This document shows positions 16,632-23,607 of a stretch of DNA of 64,000 nt, in pieces. Both the position numbers and the translations under genes were made by a program. Location of the stretch: positions 248,001 to 312,000 of the forward strand of contig DASVRW010000002.1 in assembly GCA_036388415.1 (NCBI GenBank). The letters run 5' to 3'. Each line of letters starts with the position of its first letter. Position 1 is the stretch's first letter. The stretch is from Candidatus Saccharimonadales bacterium. Its GTDB lineage: Bacteria; Patescibacteriota; Saccharimonadia; Saccharimonadales; UBA4665. Below the pieces are notes generated by a model that saw only the letters and a list, made by a program, of their open reading frames with translations, did no database searches and was not told where the DNA came from.

Positions 16632-16655
16632 GTTAATCGTTAGCTTAGATTAAAA

Positions 16656-17030
16656 CTAGGCGAGTTCGACAGTAGCGCCGGCGTCTTCGAGGGCTTTCTT
16701 GGCCTTGTCGGCGTCGTCTTTGCTTACTTTTTCGAGGATGGTCTTTGGTACGCCATCGACAAGTGCTTTGGCTTCACCCAGGCCGAGGCTGGTGATGTCT
16801 TTGACGGCCTTGATGACAGCGACTTTCTGGGCGCCAGCGTCTTTGAGGACAACGTCGAATTCAGTCTGTACGTCTTCAGCAGGACCGGCGTCTCCGGCAG
16901 GACCAGCGACAGCGACAGCTGCAGCAGCTGGCTCAATACCGTATTCATCCTTCAGGATGGTCTTTAGTTCGTTTACTTCAAGTACAGTCAGCTTTGTCAG
17001 CTCTTCTGCAAGTTTCTTTAAATCAGCCAT
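16656..17030 (-). CDS. rplL: 50S ribosomal protein L7/L12
   Basis: A 124-residue bL12 stalk protein that recruits translation factors. The N-terminal dimerisation helices ([19 protein letters not shown]) are followed by the flexible alanine-rich hinge near residues 36-52 and the C-terminal factor-binding domain ([32 protein letters not shown]). The ATG at 17030 has AAGGAA about 10 nt upstream. It follows rplJ after a 71-nt gap and ends at a strong terminator. Confidence 0.97.
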   Translation of the reverse strand: MADLKKLAEELTKLTVLEVNELKTILKDEYGIEPAAAAVAVAGPAGDAGPAEDVQTEFDVVLKDAGAQKVAVIKAVKDITSLGLGEAKALVDGVPKTILEKVSKDDADKAKKALEDAGATVELA

Positions 17031-17101
17031 GATGTATGATTCCTTCAATTATATTGTTTGTGGCAAATGCCTTAATGATTGCTACTTACGATAGTTTGTA
17101 C

Positions 17102-17626
17102 TTACGCGGTAGCTTTGTCTGAAACACCGTCAAGCAAAGCGTGCAGGTTGCCTGATAGAGCGTTCGTAACGTCGTGAACCGGCGACAGCAGCATTGCAAC
17201 TACTTGGCCGATCATTTCGTTCTTGCTTGGCATGGTTGCCAGTGATTTGACTTCGTCCGCAGTCAGGAACTTGCCTTCGGCGCTGATCGCACCAACAAAT
17301 TCAAGTGTTGGATTGAGCTTGGCGAAGGTAGCGATGACCTGAGCTGGCGCGACTTCGTCCTGATCGTTGAAGGCGTACAGTAGCATGCCTTCCAGGGCGC
17401 TCGTGTCAGTGCCTTTGAGAGCGTCTGATTGTGCGAGTGCCTTGATAACCAAGCGGTTTTTGACGACTTTGAGCTGCGTACCATTGCCACGGGCCTCGCG
17501 GCGCAGATTCTGCAATGCCTTGACAGTCGTACCCTGGTACTTTGTCACGACAGTCATTTTGGATGCGCTTAGTAGCTGGGCCACTTCTGCGACAACTTCG
17601 TTTTTCTTGTCCTTAGTTAATGCCAT
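17102..17626 (-). CDS. rplJ: 50S ribosomal protein L10
   Basis: A 174-residue uL10, the base of the L12 stalk. The rRNA-binding N-terminal domain shows MALTKDKKNEVVAEVAQLL and the conserved KNRLVIKAL. The C-terminal helix that binds L12 dimers is LSGNLHALLDGVSDKA. The start at 17626 is chosen because MALTK is the family start and AAAGGAA stands before it; the upstream open codons belong to a long structured leader. rplJ-rplL is separated from rplK-rplA by about 10 kb in this genome. Confidence 0.96.
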   Translation of the reverse strand: MALTKDKKNEVVAEVAQLLSASKMTVVTKYQGTTVKALQNLRREARGNGTQLKVVKNRLVIKALAQSDALKGTDTSALEGMLLYAFNDQDEVAPAQVIATFAKLNPTLEFVGAISAEGKFLTADEVKSLATMPSKNEMIGQVVAMLLSPVHDVTNALSGNLHALLDGVSDKATA

Positions 17627-17867
17627 GTATGCATTATTCCTTTGATGCTTTGCAGCATTAATTTGCTTTCTGATCACGACTCGACCTTGTCGTGATGTGT
17701 TAGATCCGTTGCCAAACAAAAACGCCTCTTGCAGTTGTGTGGTGCAGAAAGACGTTCAAACATTCATCGATATCGTACATTACTGTGCAATATGAGAATT
17801 TGTTTGTACCTCGGCGACTAATTAAGGTAGGTACAAGTACTTACCTGTCGCTGTCTCTGGCAACTTA
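17627..17867 (-). promoter_or_regulatory. Structured 5' leader of rplJ
   Basis: About 240 nt lie between the predicted start of transcription and the rplJ ATG. Visible helices on the minus strand are an 8-bp perfect stem (17673-17680 with 17689-17696) and a distal GCGAC/GTCGC stem enclosing GGTAaGTAC/GTACcTACC near 17810-17850. Long leaders before rplJ are known L10(L12)4 binding sites for autoregulation. That role here is inference, since I cannot match the consensus by eye. Confidence 0.5.
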
Positions 17868-17873
17868 AGAACT

Positions 17874-17903
17874 ATTATAACTCGAGAAGTAGCTATGCGT
17901 CAA
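17874..17903 (-). promoter_or_regulatory. Promoter of rplJ-rplL
   Basis: TTGACG (17898-17903) and TATAAT (17874-17879) with an 18-bp spacer on the minus strand. The -35 box lies within the last codons of the M20 peptidase gene, so rplJ-rplL can be expressed independently of the ilv operon. Confidence 0.65.
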
Positions 17904-19038
17904 CTTGGACGGACCGGTTGCCGGGCTCATGAGTATATTTTGAATCCAGATCAACGGCTGCGACGATCGTTACGAATTTTTTGACAACTTCATAATACTG
18001 ATAAAATTCTTTTTCACTGATCCACTCATTTGGTCCGTGATGGCCACCGCCTTTCGGCCGGGCGGAAATAGTTGTAATACCCCTCGGCACCAAATACCGG
18101 GCATCGCTCGCCGCAAATGAATGCGTATAGCCAGGCGCTTTGCCCGTTATCTGCTCCGTGACTGATTGCCACACCTCCAGCAACGGCGAGTCGACATCAT
18201 GCTGAATCGCAGCAGCCTGCGCCGTGAAAACGGCTTTCACAGTATGTTTTTCGCAAAACGCCTGAAAGTGTTTCTTGAAACTGGCGTAGCTAGCTTCGTC
18301 AGGATAGCGGATATCGAATGTTGCGGTCGCTTCGCCGGGAATCTGGTTGTAAGCGGGCCCTGCATCAAACCTGGTCAGTGTGCAGGTTGTATCAAGCGGC
18401 GCGGTATATGGAAATTGCTCGCCGAGTAACGTCAGTATGTCTACCAGTTTCACGGCCGCATTATCGCCTTCCCATGGCCGCGATCCATGTGCACTCTTGC
18501 CGCTAACAAGAATTTCGGCGGTTGCAAAGCCCTTTGAGCTGGCCTCAATATTCCACTCATCACCGCTATCTGGCAGTATGCAGACGTCGGCGCCGTAGCC
18601 TTGGTTGAGCAAATAATCAACGCCGTTGAGGCCATTTACTTCTTCATCTGCCGTTAACATGACCGCAAAATCATACTGCTGCGCTGCTGGTCCCATATCT
18701 TCCAGTAAATGGACGAAGCAGGCAGCAGCGTATTTCATATCATAGACGCCGCGCCCAAATAATTTTCCTTCTTTTTGAACAAGTTGGAACTGCTCTGGAT
18801 AGGCTGGAACGACGTCAATATGCGACTGCAATAGCACCTTGGGATGCTTCGTATCCTGGGTCGAGATGACAAGTGATTCGTAGCCGTTTGAGCTATAACG
18901 ATTTATGTACAGCCGCGGTGACTGTATCTGAGATACAATAGAGTCGTAACACGATCCGACCTGCGCATGATTGCCGGTCACTGTTTCGAAACCAACGAGC
19001 TGTCGCAGCCCCTGCAAAAGTTGCACATAATCAGACAT
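17893..19038 (-). CDS. M20 family metallopeptidase/deacylase
   Basis: A 381-residue M20 enzyme related to ArgE/DapE/CPG2. The two-metal site is complete: H73 in LLQSHIDVVPA with D75, bridging D100 in GRGVYDMK, general base E132 with E133 in TADEEVNG, an aspartate in PDSGDEW near residue 157, and the final histidine in KGGGHHGPNE. The lid domain GKSAHGSRPWEGDNA is also present. Such enzymes remove an N-acyl group or cut small peptides, and the sequence alone cannot decide which. It is the fourth gene of the ilv operon, 21 nt after ilvA, so a dipeptidase or deacylase supplying amino acids is plausible. Confidence 0.88.
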   Translation of the reverse strand: MSDYVQLLQGLRQLVGFETVTGNHAQVGSCYDSIVSQIQSPRLYINRYSSNGYESLVISTQDTKHPKVLLQSHIDVVPAYPEQFQLVQKEGKLFGRGVYDMKYAAACFVHLLEDMGPAAQQYDFAVMLTADEEVNGLNGVDYLLNQGYGADVCILPDSGDEWNIEASSKGFATAEILVSGKSAHGSRPWEGDNAAVKLVDILTLLGEQFPYTAPLDTTCTLTRFDAGPAYNQIPGEATATFDIRYPDEASYASFKKHFQAFCEKHTVKAVFTAQAAAIQHDVDSPLLEVWQSVTEQITGKAPGYTHSFAASDARYLVPRGITTISARPKGGGHHGPNEWISEKEFYQYYEVVKKFVTIVAAVDLDSKYTHEPGNRSVQVDA

Positions 19039-19059
19039 AATCGTATTGTAGCAGTTCGC

Positions 19060-20556
19060 TTAGAGAAATGTTTGTAGTGCGCGGGACATTACTGGGCTGT
19101 ACTCGTAGCCCGTGGTTTCGAGACTGCGTGGTACGTCATCAGATTCGGCAGTTTCGAAACCGATGAGGACTTTGCCGGTATCTGCACCCTGGCCACGGTA
19201 GTGAAACAGGCTGATGTTCCATTTATTGCCCAGCGAGTGCAAAAAATCTGCCAACGCACCGGGCCGCTCTGGAAAATTAACTTCATATATTTGCTCGCCG
19301 CGGGCTGCGCGTGCCGGACCGCCAATCATGTGCCGGATATGTTCCTTAGTGACATCATCGCTCGAGAGGTCAGCGTAGTCGTAGCCGTGTTTGTGTAGTT
19401 TAGTGACAAAATAATCCCGATCGGTCGCACCGCTAACTGTGATTTCGACCAGAATATGCGCCTGCGTATGGTCGACCAGCCGATATGAAAATTCAGTAAT
19501 ATTATGACCGTTGACGACCTCAGTACAAAACTTAGCGAGAGCCCCCGGTCGTTCAAGTAAGCTGACGCTAAAGAGTAATTCGCGGCCGCTGCCGAGCATA
19601 GTACGTTCTGCAATGTACTGCAGCCGTTCAAATGTGATGTTGGCGCCGCTGCAAATGGTCACAATCTTTTTGTCATGAACCCGATGTGTAGAAATGTACT
19701 GCAGCGCCCCGGCGAGACTCAATGCTCCGGCCGGCTCCACAATACTCCTTGTTGTCTCAAATATATATTTTGTCGCTGCACATATCTGATCGTTGGACAC
19801 GGCCACGACACTATCGACATAGGTGCGGCATAGCTCATATGTTAATTCACCCACCTGCTTGACGGCCACGCCATCTGCAAAGATACCGACATGCGGCAGT
19901 ATCACGCGCTCATTGATCTTGAGTGATGCCTGCATCGCGTTACTGTCGGCAGGTTCGACGCCGATAATTTTCACACTTGGCATGAGCGCTTTGACGTACT
20001 GCGCGATGCCGGCAATCAGTCCGCCACCACCAACCGGTACAAATATATAGTGAACGTCTGGCAGTTGTTCGAGGATTTCCTTGCCCACCGTTCCCTGTCC
20101 GGCAATAACATATGGATCGTCAAACGGATGAATCAGCGTTTGGCCAGTTTCGGCCTGTAGTTTCAGGCAGCTATCATAGGCGTCGCTATAGCTATCACCG
20201 GCAAGCAGTACCTTTGCGCCATAATCTTTGACGGCATCGATTTTAATACTTGGTGTTGTTCTCGGCATGACGATGGTCGCTTTGATACCGAGTTTTTGAG
20301 CGCTGGATGCGACGCCTTGCGCATGATTGCCGGCGCTGGCTGCAATGATACCTTTGGCGCGTTCTGCCGATGATAAGCTGACGATTTTATTGTAGGCACC
20401 GCGAATTTTAAACGAATGTACCGGCTGCATGTCTTCACGTTTCAGATAGATTGCGTTATTGTGCAAACTTGATAATTTCGCGGCGAGTTGCAACGGTGTT
20501 TTGATCGCCACATCGTAGACTGGGGCCAGCAATGTTTGTTGTACTGCGTCGTTCAT
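19060..20556 (-). CDS. ilvA: Threonine deaminase (biosynthetic type)
   Basis: A 498-residue PLP enzyme that turns threonine into 2-oxobutyrate and ammonia. The Schiff-base lysine is K50 in HSFKIRGAYNK, and the phosphate-binding loop is VGGGGLIAG near residue 175. The C-terminal 170 residues hold two ACT-like regulatory repeats (LLFSVSLLERPGALAKF and YEVNFPERPGALADFL), as in the isoleucine-sensitive biosynthetic form rather than the short catabolic one. It overlaps the upstream ilvN-like gene by 4 nt. No ilvC, ilvD or ilvE lies in the window, so the fate of 2-oxobutyrate is uncertain. Confidence 0.95.
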   Translation of the reverse strand: MNDAVQQTLLAPVYDVAIKTPLQLAAKLSSLHNNAIYLKREDMQPVHSFKIRGAYNKIVSLSSAERAKGIIAASAGNHAQGVASSAQKLGIKATIVMPRTTPSIKIDAVKDYGAKVLLAGDSYSDAYDSCLKLQAETGQTLIHPFDDPYVIAGQGTVGKEILEQLPDVHYIFVPVGGGGLIAGIAQYVKALMPSVKIIGVEPADSNAMQASLKINERVILPHVGIFADGVAVKQVGELTYELCRTYVDSVVAVSNDQICAATKYIFETTRSIVEPAGALSLAGALQYISTHRVHDKKIVTICSGANITFERLQYIAERTMLGSGRELLFSVSLLERPGALAKFCTEVVNGHNITEFSYRLVDHTQAHILVEITVSGATDRDYFVTKLHKHGYDYADLSSDDVTKEHIRHMIGGPARAARGEQIYEVNFPERPGALADFLHSLGNKWNISLFHYRGQGADTGKVLIGFETAESDDVPRSLETTGYEYSPVMSRALQTFL

Positions 20557-20813
20557 GATAACGTTTCGGGCGCTGTCTCAAGCTCCACATGGCGGACGTC
20601 CACAATCCGCTCAAGTAGTTTTATCAGTGGTTCCTGCCAGCGGCCGGGCGCTAGTATCGTACAGCGCATGACAACTTCTGCGTTTGGGAGCGTACCTGTT
20701 GTGAGTGCCGTCAGTTTGCACCCGCGGCGGCTTAGTATCTGTAGACACCGGGGCAATACAGTCATGGTGTCTTTTGCCGTAATGACAAGCGTACAAGTCG
20801 TGTTGGCCGGCAT
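20553..20813 (-). CDS. Acetolactate synthase small subunit (ACT domain)
   Basis: An 86-residue protein consisting of a single ACT domain (CTLVITAKDTMTVLPRCLQI, RRGCKLTALTTG). Its size matches IlvM-type short regulatory subunits rather than the longer IlvN/IlvH. It stands 1 nt after the ilvB stop and overlaps ilvA by 4 nt, so translation is probably coupled. It should bind the acetolactate synthase catalytic subunit and adjust its activity or feedback inhibition. The family assignment depends partly on this position, as isolated ACT domains are widespread. Confidence 0.8.
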   Translation of the reverse strand: MPANTTCTLVITAKDTMTVLPRCLQILSRRGCKLTALTTGTLPNAEVVMRCTILAPGRWQEPLIKLLERIVDVRHVELETAPETLS

Positions 20814-20814
20814 G

Positions 20815-22566
20815 TTATGTGCTCCCGATTGGCTTCTCTAGTTTTTTAGCGGGTGCTTCCAGCATCATGTGGGCATACGACCGGCCTGCCGGAATCATAG
20901 GGTATATGTTATCCGCCTTTTCAACCTCACACCAGACAACGACCGGCCCGTCGTTATAATCGAGCGCGCTTTGCAACTGTTGTTTTGCGTCACGTGATTG
21001 AGCAATGTGAAATGTTTTGATGCCGTAGGCTTGAGCCAAAAGTGCAAAATCCGGATTGCCATGCAGACTGATGCCGCTCTCGCGGTTGTCATAGAACATT
21101 TCCTGCCACTGACGCACCATACCAAGACATTTGTTATCGAGTATGATGATTTTGATAGGTAGCTTTAGGTTTGCAGCTGTAGCGAGCTCGTATTCGGTCA
21201 TCTGGAAGCCGCCATCACCGCTGATACTGATAACCAGCTGGTCCGGCCGGCCGAGCTGGGCGCCCAGTGCCGCCGGCATGCCGAATCCCATTGTGCCAGC
21301 GCCGCCAGAACTAAGCCAGTGGCGCGGATGCTTAGTTTTGTAGAACTGTGCGGCCCACATTTGATGCTGGCCGACGTCAGTGCAGACGACCGCCTCGCCA
21401 TCAGTTAGTTTAGTCAGCGTATTGATAATACACTGCTGCGACAATGTCTGGTCGGAGGCTACAAAGCTTAATGGATAGGCTGCTTTTAGATCGGCAATCC
21501 GTGCTAACCAATCAGGGCGTGCCCGTGGTTTAACGAGATTTTCCAGCTGCTCCAGTGCATATTTGGCGTCACAAATAGCGCTGTAGTCGGTGGCGACCAT
21601 TTTATTTATTTCAGTCGCATCAATATCAATGTGGCAAATTGTGGCCTGGCTGGCAAAGACGGAGGCTTCACCGACAATCCGGTCATCAAACCGCGACCCG
21701 ATGTTTATAAGACAATCCGTTTCGGTAATTGCAAAATTGGCGTAGGCCGTGCCGTGCATACCAAGCATACCGAGGCTGAGCAGATCAGTTTCGTCGATAG
21801 CGCCCTTGCCGAGCAGTGTTGTGACAACTGGTATCTGCTGCTGCTCGGCAAAGCCCCGTAATGCCTTAGCTGCACCCGAGATAAGCACGCCCTGGCCGAC
21901 CAGTAATAACGGGCGTTTGGCCCGCGACACGGCGTCCGCGATTGATTGCAACCCAGTCGAAACCGACACAGTATCTGCCGGTGCTGCCGACAGTTGCACG
22001 ACCGTTTTGTCTGCAACTTGGAGTGTCGCTGCCCCGGCCTTATATGGTGCGGAGCTAATATCTTTCGGTATATCTATGACGACCGGTCCGGGTCGTCCGC
22101 TGCTTGCAATACTGAAAGCTTCCCTCACAATCTGCGGTATGTCGTCGGCCCCCAAGATCTGATAGCTGTGCTTGACGACCGGCATGCTCAAGTTTATGAC
22201 ATCCGTCTCCTGAAAGGCATCTAGGCCAAGCATGCTGGTTATCTGTTGGCCGCTGATTAGCACCATCGGTACGCTATCCATATGTGCTGTCATCAGACCC
22301 GTGATAGCATTGCCAGCTCCCGGTCCGCTGGTGACCAGCACAACGCCGGGTTTGCCGGTAGCACGGGCGTAGCCGTCTGCCATGTGTACGGCGCCTTGTT
22401 CATGCCGGCTGGCTATGAGTTTGATACTGGTCTTCGTCGTTACGATGGCATCAAATATCGGTATGACGGCGCCGCCGCTGTAACCAAAAATATACTCGAC
22501 ATCAAGTAGTTCGAGGGTTTTTATAAGCGCCTGTGCGCCGTCGAGTGTCTGCTCTTTGGTTGTCAT
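20815..22566 (-). CDS. ilvB: Acetolactate synthase catalytic subunit
   Basis: A 583-residue thiamine-diphosphate enzyme that joins pyruvate to pyruvate or to 2-oxobutyrate. The catalytic glutamate E56 is in IASRHEQGAVHMADGYARAT. The central FAD-type domain and the C-terminal ThDP/Mg motif SGDGGFQMTEYELATAANL are present. The order TPP-N, middle, TPP-C and the length are those of anabolic AHAS. A weak ribosome site (GAGACGACAGAA) precedes the ATG. A short reading frame with a strong site ends 25 nt upstream and may control it. It heads the ilvB-ilvN-ilvA-M20 operon. Confidence 0.95.
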   Translation of the reverse strand: MTTKEQTLDGAQALIKTLELLDVEYIFGYSGGAVIPIFDAIVTTKTSIKLIASRHEQGAVHMADGYARATGKPGVVLVTSGPGAGNAITGLMTAHMDSVPMVLISGQQITSMLGLDAFQETDVINLSMPVVKHSYQILGADDIPQIVREAFSIASSGRPGPVVIDIPKDISSAPYKAGAATLQVADKTVVQLSAAPADTVSVSTGLQSIADAVSRAKRPLLLVGQGVLISGAAKALRGFAEQQQIPVVTTLLGKGAIDETDLLSLGMLGMHGTAYANFAITETDCLINIGSRFDDRIVGEASVFASQATICHIDIDATEINKMVATDYSAICDAKYALEQLENLVKPRARPDWLARIADLKAAYPLSFVASDQTLSQQCIINTLTKLTDGEAVVCTDVGQHQMWAAQFYKTKHPRHWLSSGGAGTMGFGMPAALGAQLGRPDQLVISISGDGGFQMTEYELATAANLKLPIKIIILDNKCLGMVRQWQEMFYDNRESGISLHGNPDFALLAQAYGIKTFHIAQSRDAKQQLQSALDYNDGPVVVWCEVEKADNIYPMIPAGRSYAHMMLEAPAKKLEKPIGST

Positions 22567-22591
22567 TTCTGTCGTCTCTTACTAGTGTTTG

Positions 22592-22684
22592 TCAATTACA
22601 TGTGTAAATAATATGCACAGCTAGAACGGCTGTCGCAGGGCAATCAATTTCTTTTGATACAATATGCGACATCGGGAATTCCAC
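22592..22684 (-). CDS. Candidate leader peptide upstream of ilvB
   Basis: A 30-codon frame starting at GTG, placed 5 nt after AAAGGAGG, the strongest ribosome site in this region. It ends at TGA 25 nt before ilvB. The peptide includes MSHIVSKEID and ATAVLAVHII, so isoleucine, valine and leucine codons cluster near its end. An ACAGC/GCTGT hairpin of 5 bp overlaps these codons. The same frame can also be read from an ATG at 22738 (48 residues) but without a ribosome site. Attenuation or coupling is inferred; no terminator hairpin is visible before ilvB. Confidence 0.4.
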   Translation of the reverse strand: MEFPMSHIVSKEIDCPATAVLAVHIIYTCN

Positions 22685-22746
22685 ATCTTCCTCCTTTAAT
22701 TCTACAGCTAACGCAATATTTGTATAATTATTCTGCATTCAAAAGC

Positions 22747-22774
22747 TTGACATATCATGGGGTGCATGTAAAAT
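22747..22774 (+). promoter_or_regulatory. Promoter of a short plus-strand transcript
   Basis: TTGACA (22747-22752) and TAAAAT (22769-22774) with a 16-bp spacer. Together with the terminator at 22894-22926 it defines a unit of about 145 nt, divergent from ilvB. Confidence 0.6.
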
Positions 22775-22781
22775 TGCTACC

Positions 22782-22865
22782 GTGACGAACACATATCAAT
22801 ACATTATTATTTCAGTCTGCGACAAGATGCTTGCCCGCACTGTCTTTGATGATTCATTGGTCTGA
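22782..22865 (+). CDS. Candidate leaderless microprotein (27 aa) or sRNA
   Basis: A GTG stands 7 nt after the -10 box, the spacing seen at other leaderless starts in this window. It opens 27 codons (MTNTYQYIIISVCDKML, then ARTVFDDSLV) ending at TGA 28 nt before a terminator. The peptide has a short hydrophobic patch and no recognised homologue. The transcript could equally be a small regulatory RNA. The promoter and terminator are the firm evidence; translation is inference. Confidence 0.35.
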   Translation: MTNTYQYIIISVCDKMLARTVFDDSLV

Positions 22866-22893
22866 TTACGCTCACTAAACTAGGAACAAACGT

Positions 22894-22926
22894 AAGCCGG
22901 ACCAACCAAAAAGGTCCGGCTTTTTT
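22894..22926 (+). terminator. Intrinsic terminator
   Basis: Stem AAGCCGGACC/GGTCCGGCTT (10 bp, perfect; 22894-22903 with 22913-22922) followed by TTTT on the plus strand. There is no larger plus-strand gene upstream, so it ends the short transcript that begins at 22781 or 22782. Confidence 0.9.
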
Positions 22927-22983
22927 AAAGGAAATGAATTGCTTATGATGCAATCTCAAACTATACGCAAAGCATAAATACTA

Positions 22984-23012
22984 TTGACAAAACAATGTAA
23001 ACAATGTAATAT
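22984..23012 (+). promoter_or_regulatory. Promoter of the 177-residue gene
   Basis: TTGACA (22984-22989) and TAATAT (23007-23012) with exactly 17 bp between. It is followed by AT-rich DNA up to the ATG at 23036. There is no Shine-Dalgarno sequence. Confidence 0.75.
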
Positions 23013-23035
23013 AGTAAAAATATAAGTTTGAAATA

Positions 23036-23569
23036 ATGAGTATATACATAGACTATCCTCACCAGGAAGCACCATCCAGATATATAAATGATCTAGGATC
23101 GGATGCTGAACTAACAGCTTATGGCCTTTTACGAACTCCAGGAGAACATATGCAACCTAATGATTGGAATAAAAGCAGTGGCGGCGAGTCATTCGTCTCT
23201 AAGGATGACCTAGCAAAAGATCCTGTTGAACTTGCTCATATACGATCTATGCATATGGCAAAATCAGTTGTCGATTCGTTATGTGAAATTGCTGATCCCA
23301 ATACCCCTAAATCGGACGAAGAAAAATTTTATTTCAGTCTCGATAACGAAGTACATCGCCAAGCCTATAAACTAGTCAGGTCGGAATTTGGTTTACCTGT
23401 TGACGGTGAACCCGAACGCGGACGTGTATTTGATTTTGATTCAGCTGTCGTGGTATCCGAACCGGTTAATTATGGTCAACGAGAACTGCATGATAGTCCG
23501 TATGCGGATTTAGAAGGCAAAGTCTTTGGTGTCAATCTTCGTGTAACTCATAAGCGACACAAACACTAA
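23036..23569 (+). CDS. Hypothetical protein (177 aa)
   Basis: I do not recognise this soluble, charged 177-residue protein. It has one cysteine, no membrane segment and a basic tail (THKRHKH). Residues 80-130 (LCEIADPNTPKSDEEKFYFS and on) look helical and acidic. It is the only plus-strand gene in the long minus-strand run between secE and rplL, and is more AT-rich than its neighbours. It has a near-consensus promoter of its own. These signs suggest an inserted gene, possibly together with the short transcript just upstream. Confidence 0.6.
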   Translation: MSIYIDYPHQEAPSRYINDLGSDAELTAYGLLRTPGEHMQPNDWNKSSGGESFVSKDDLAKDPVELAHIRSMHMAKSVVDSLCEIADPNTPKSDEEKFYFSLDNEVHRQAYKLVRSEFGLPVDGEPERGRVFDFDSAVVVSEPVNYGQRELHDSPYADLEGKVFGVNLRVTHKRHKH

Positions 23570-23607
23570 GTTAACGTGAATATTGCTTTTAGGTCTAAAA
23601 ATTTTGA

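Noticed and set aside
22567-22760. T-box or other tRNA-sensing leader before ilvB
   Set aside because: The conserved T-box sequence is absent and no terminator/antiterminator pair is visible.
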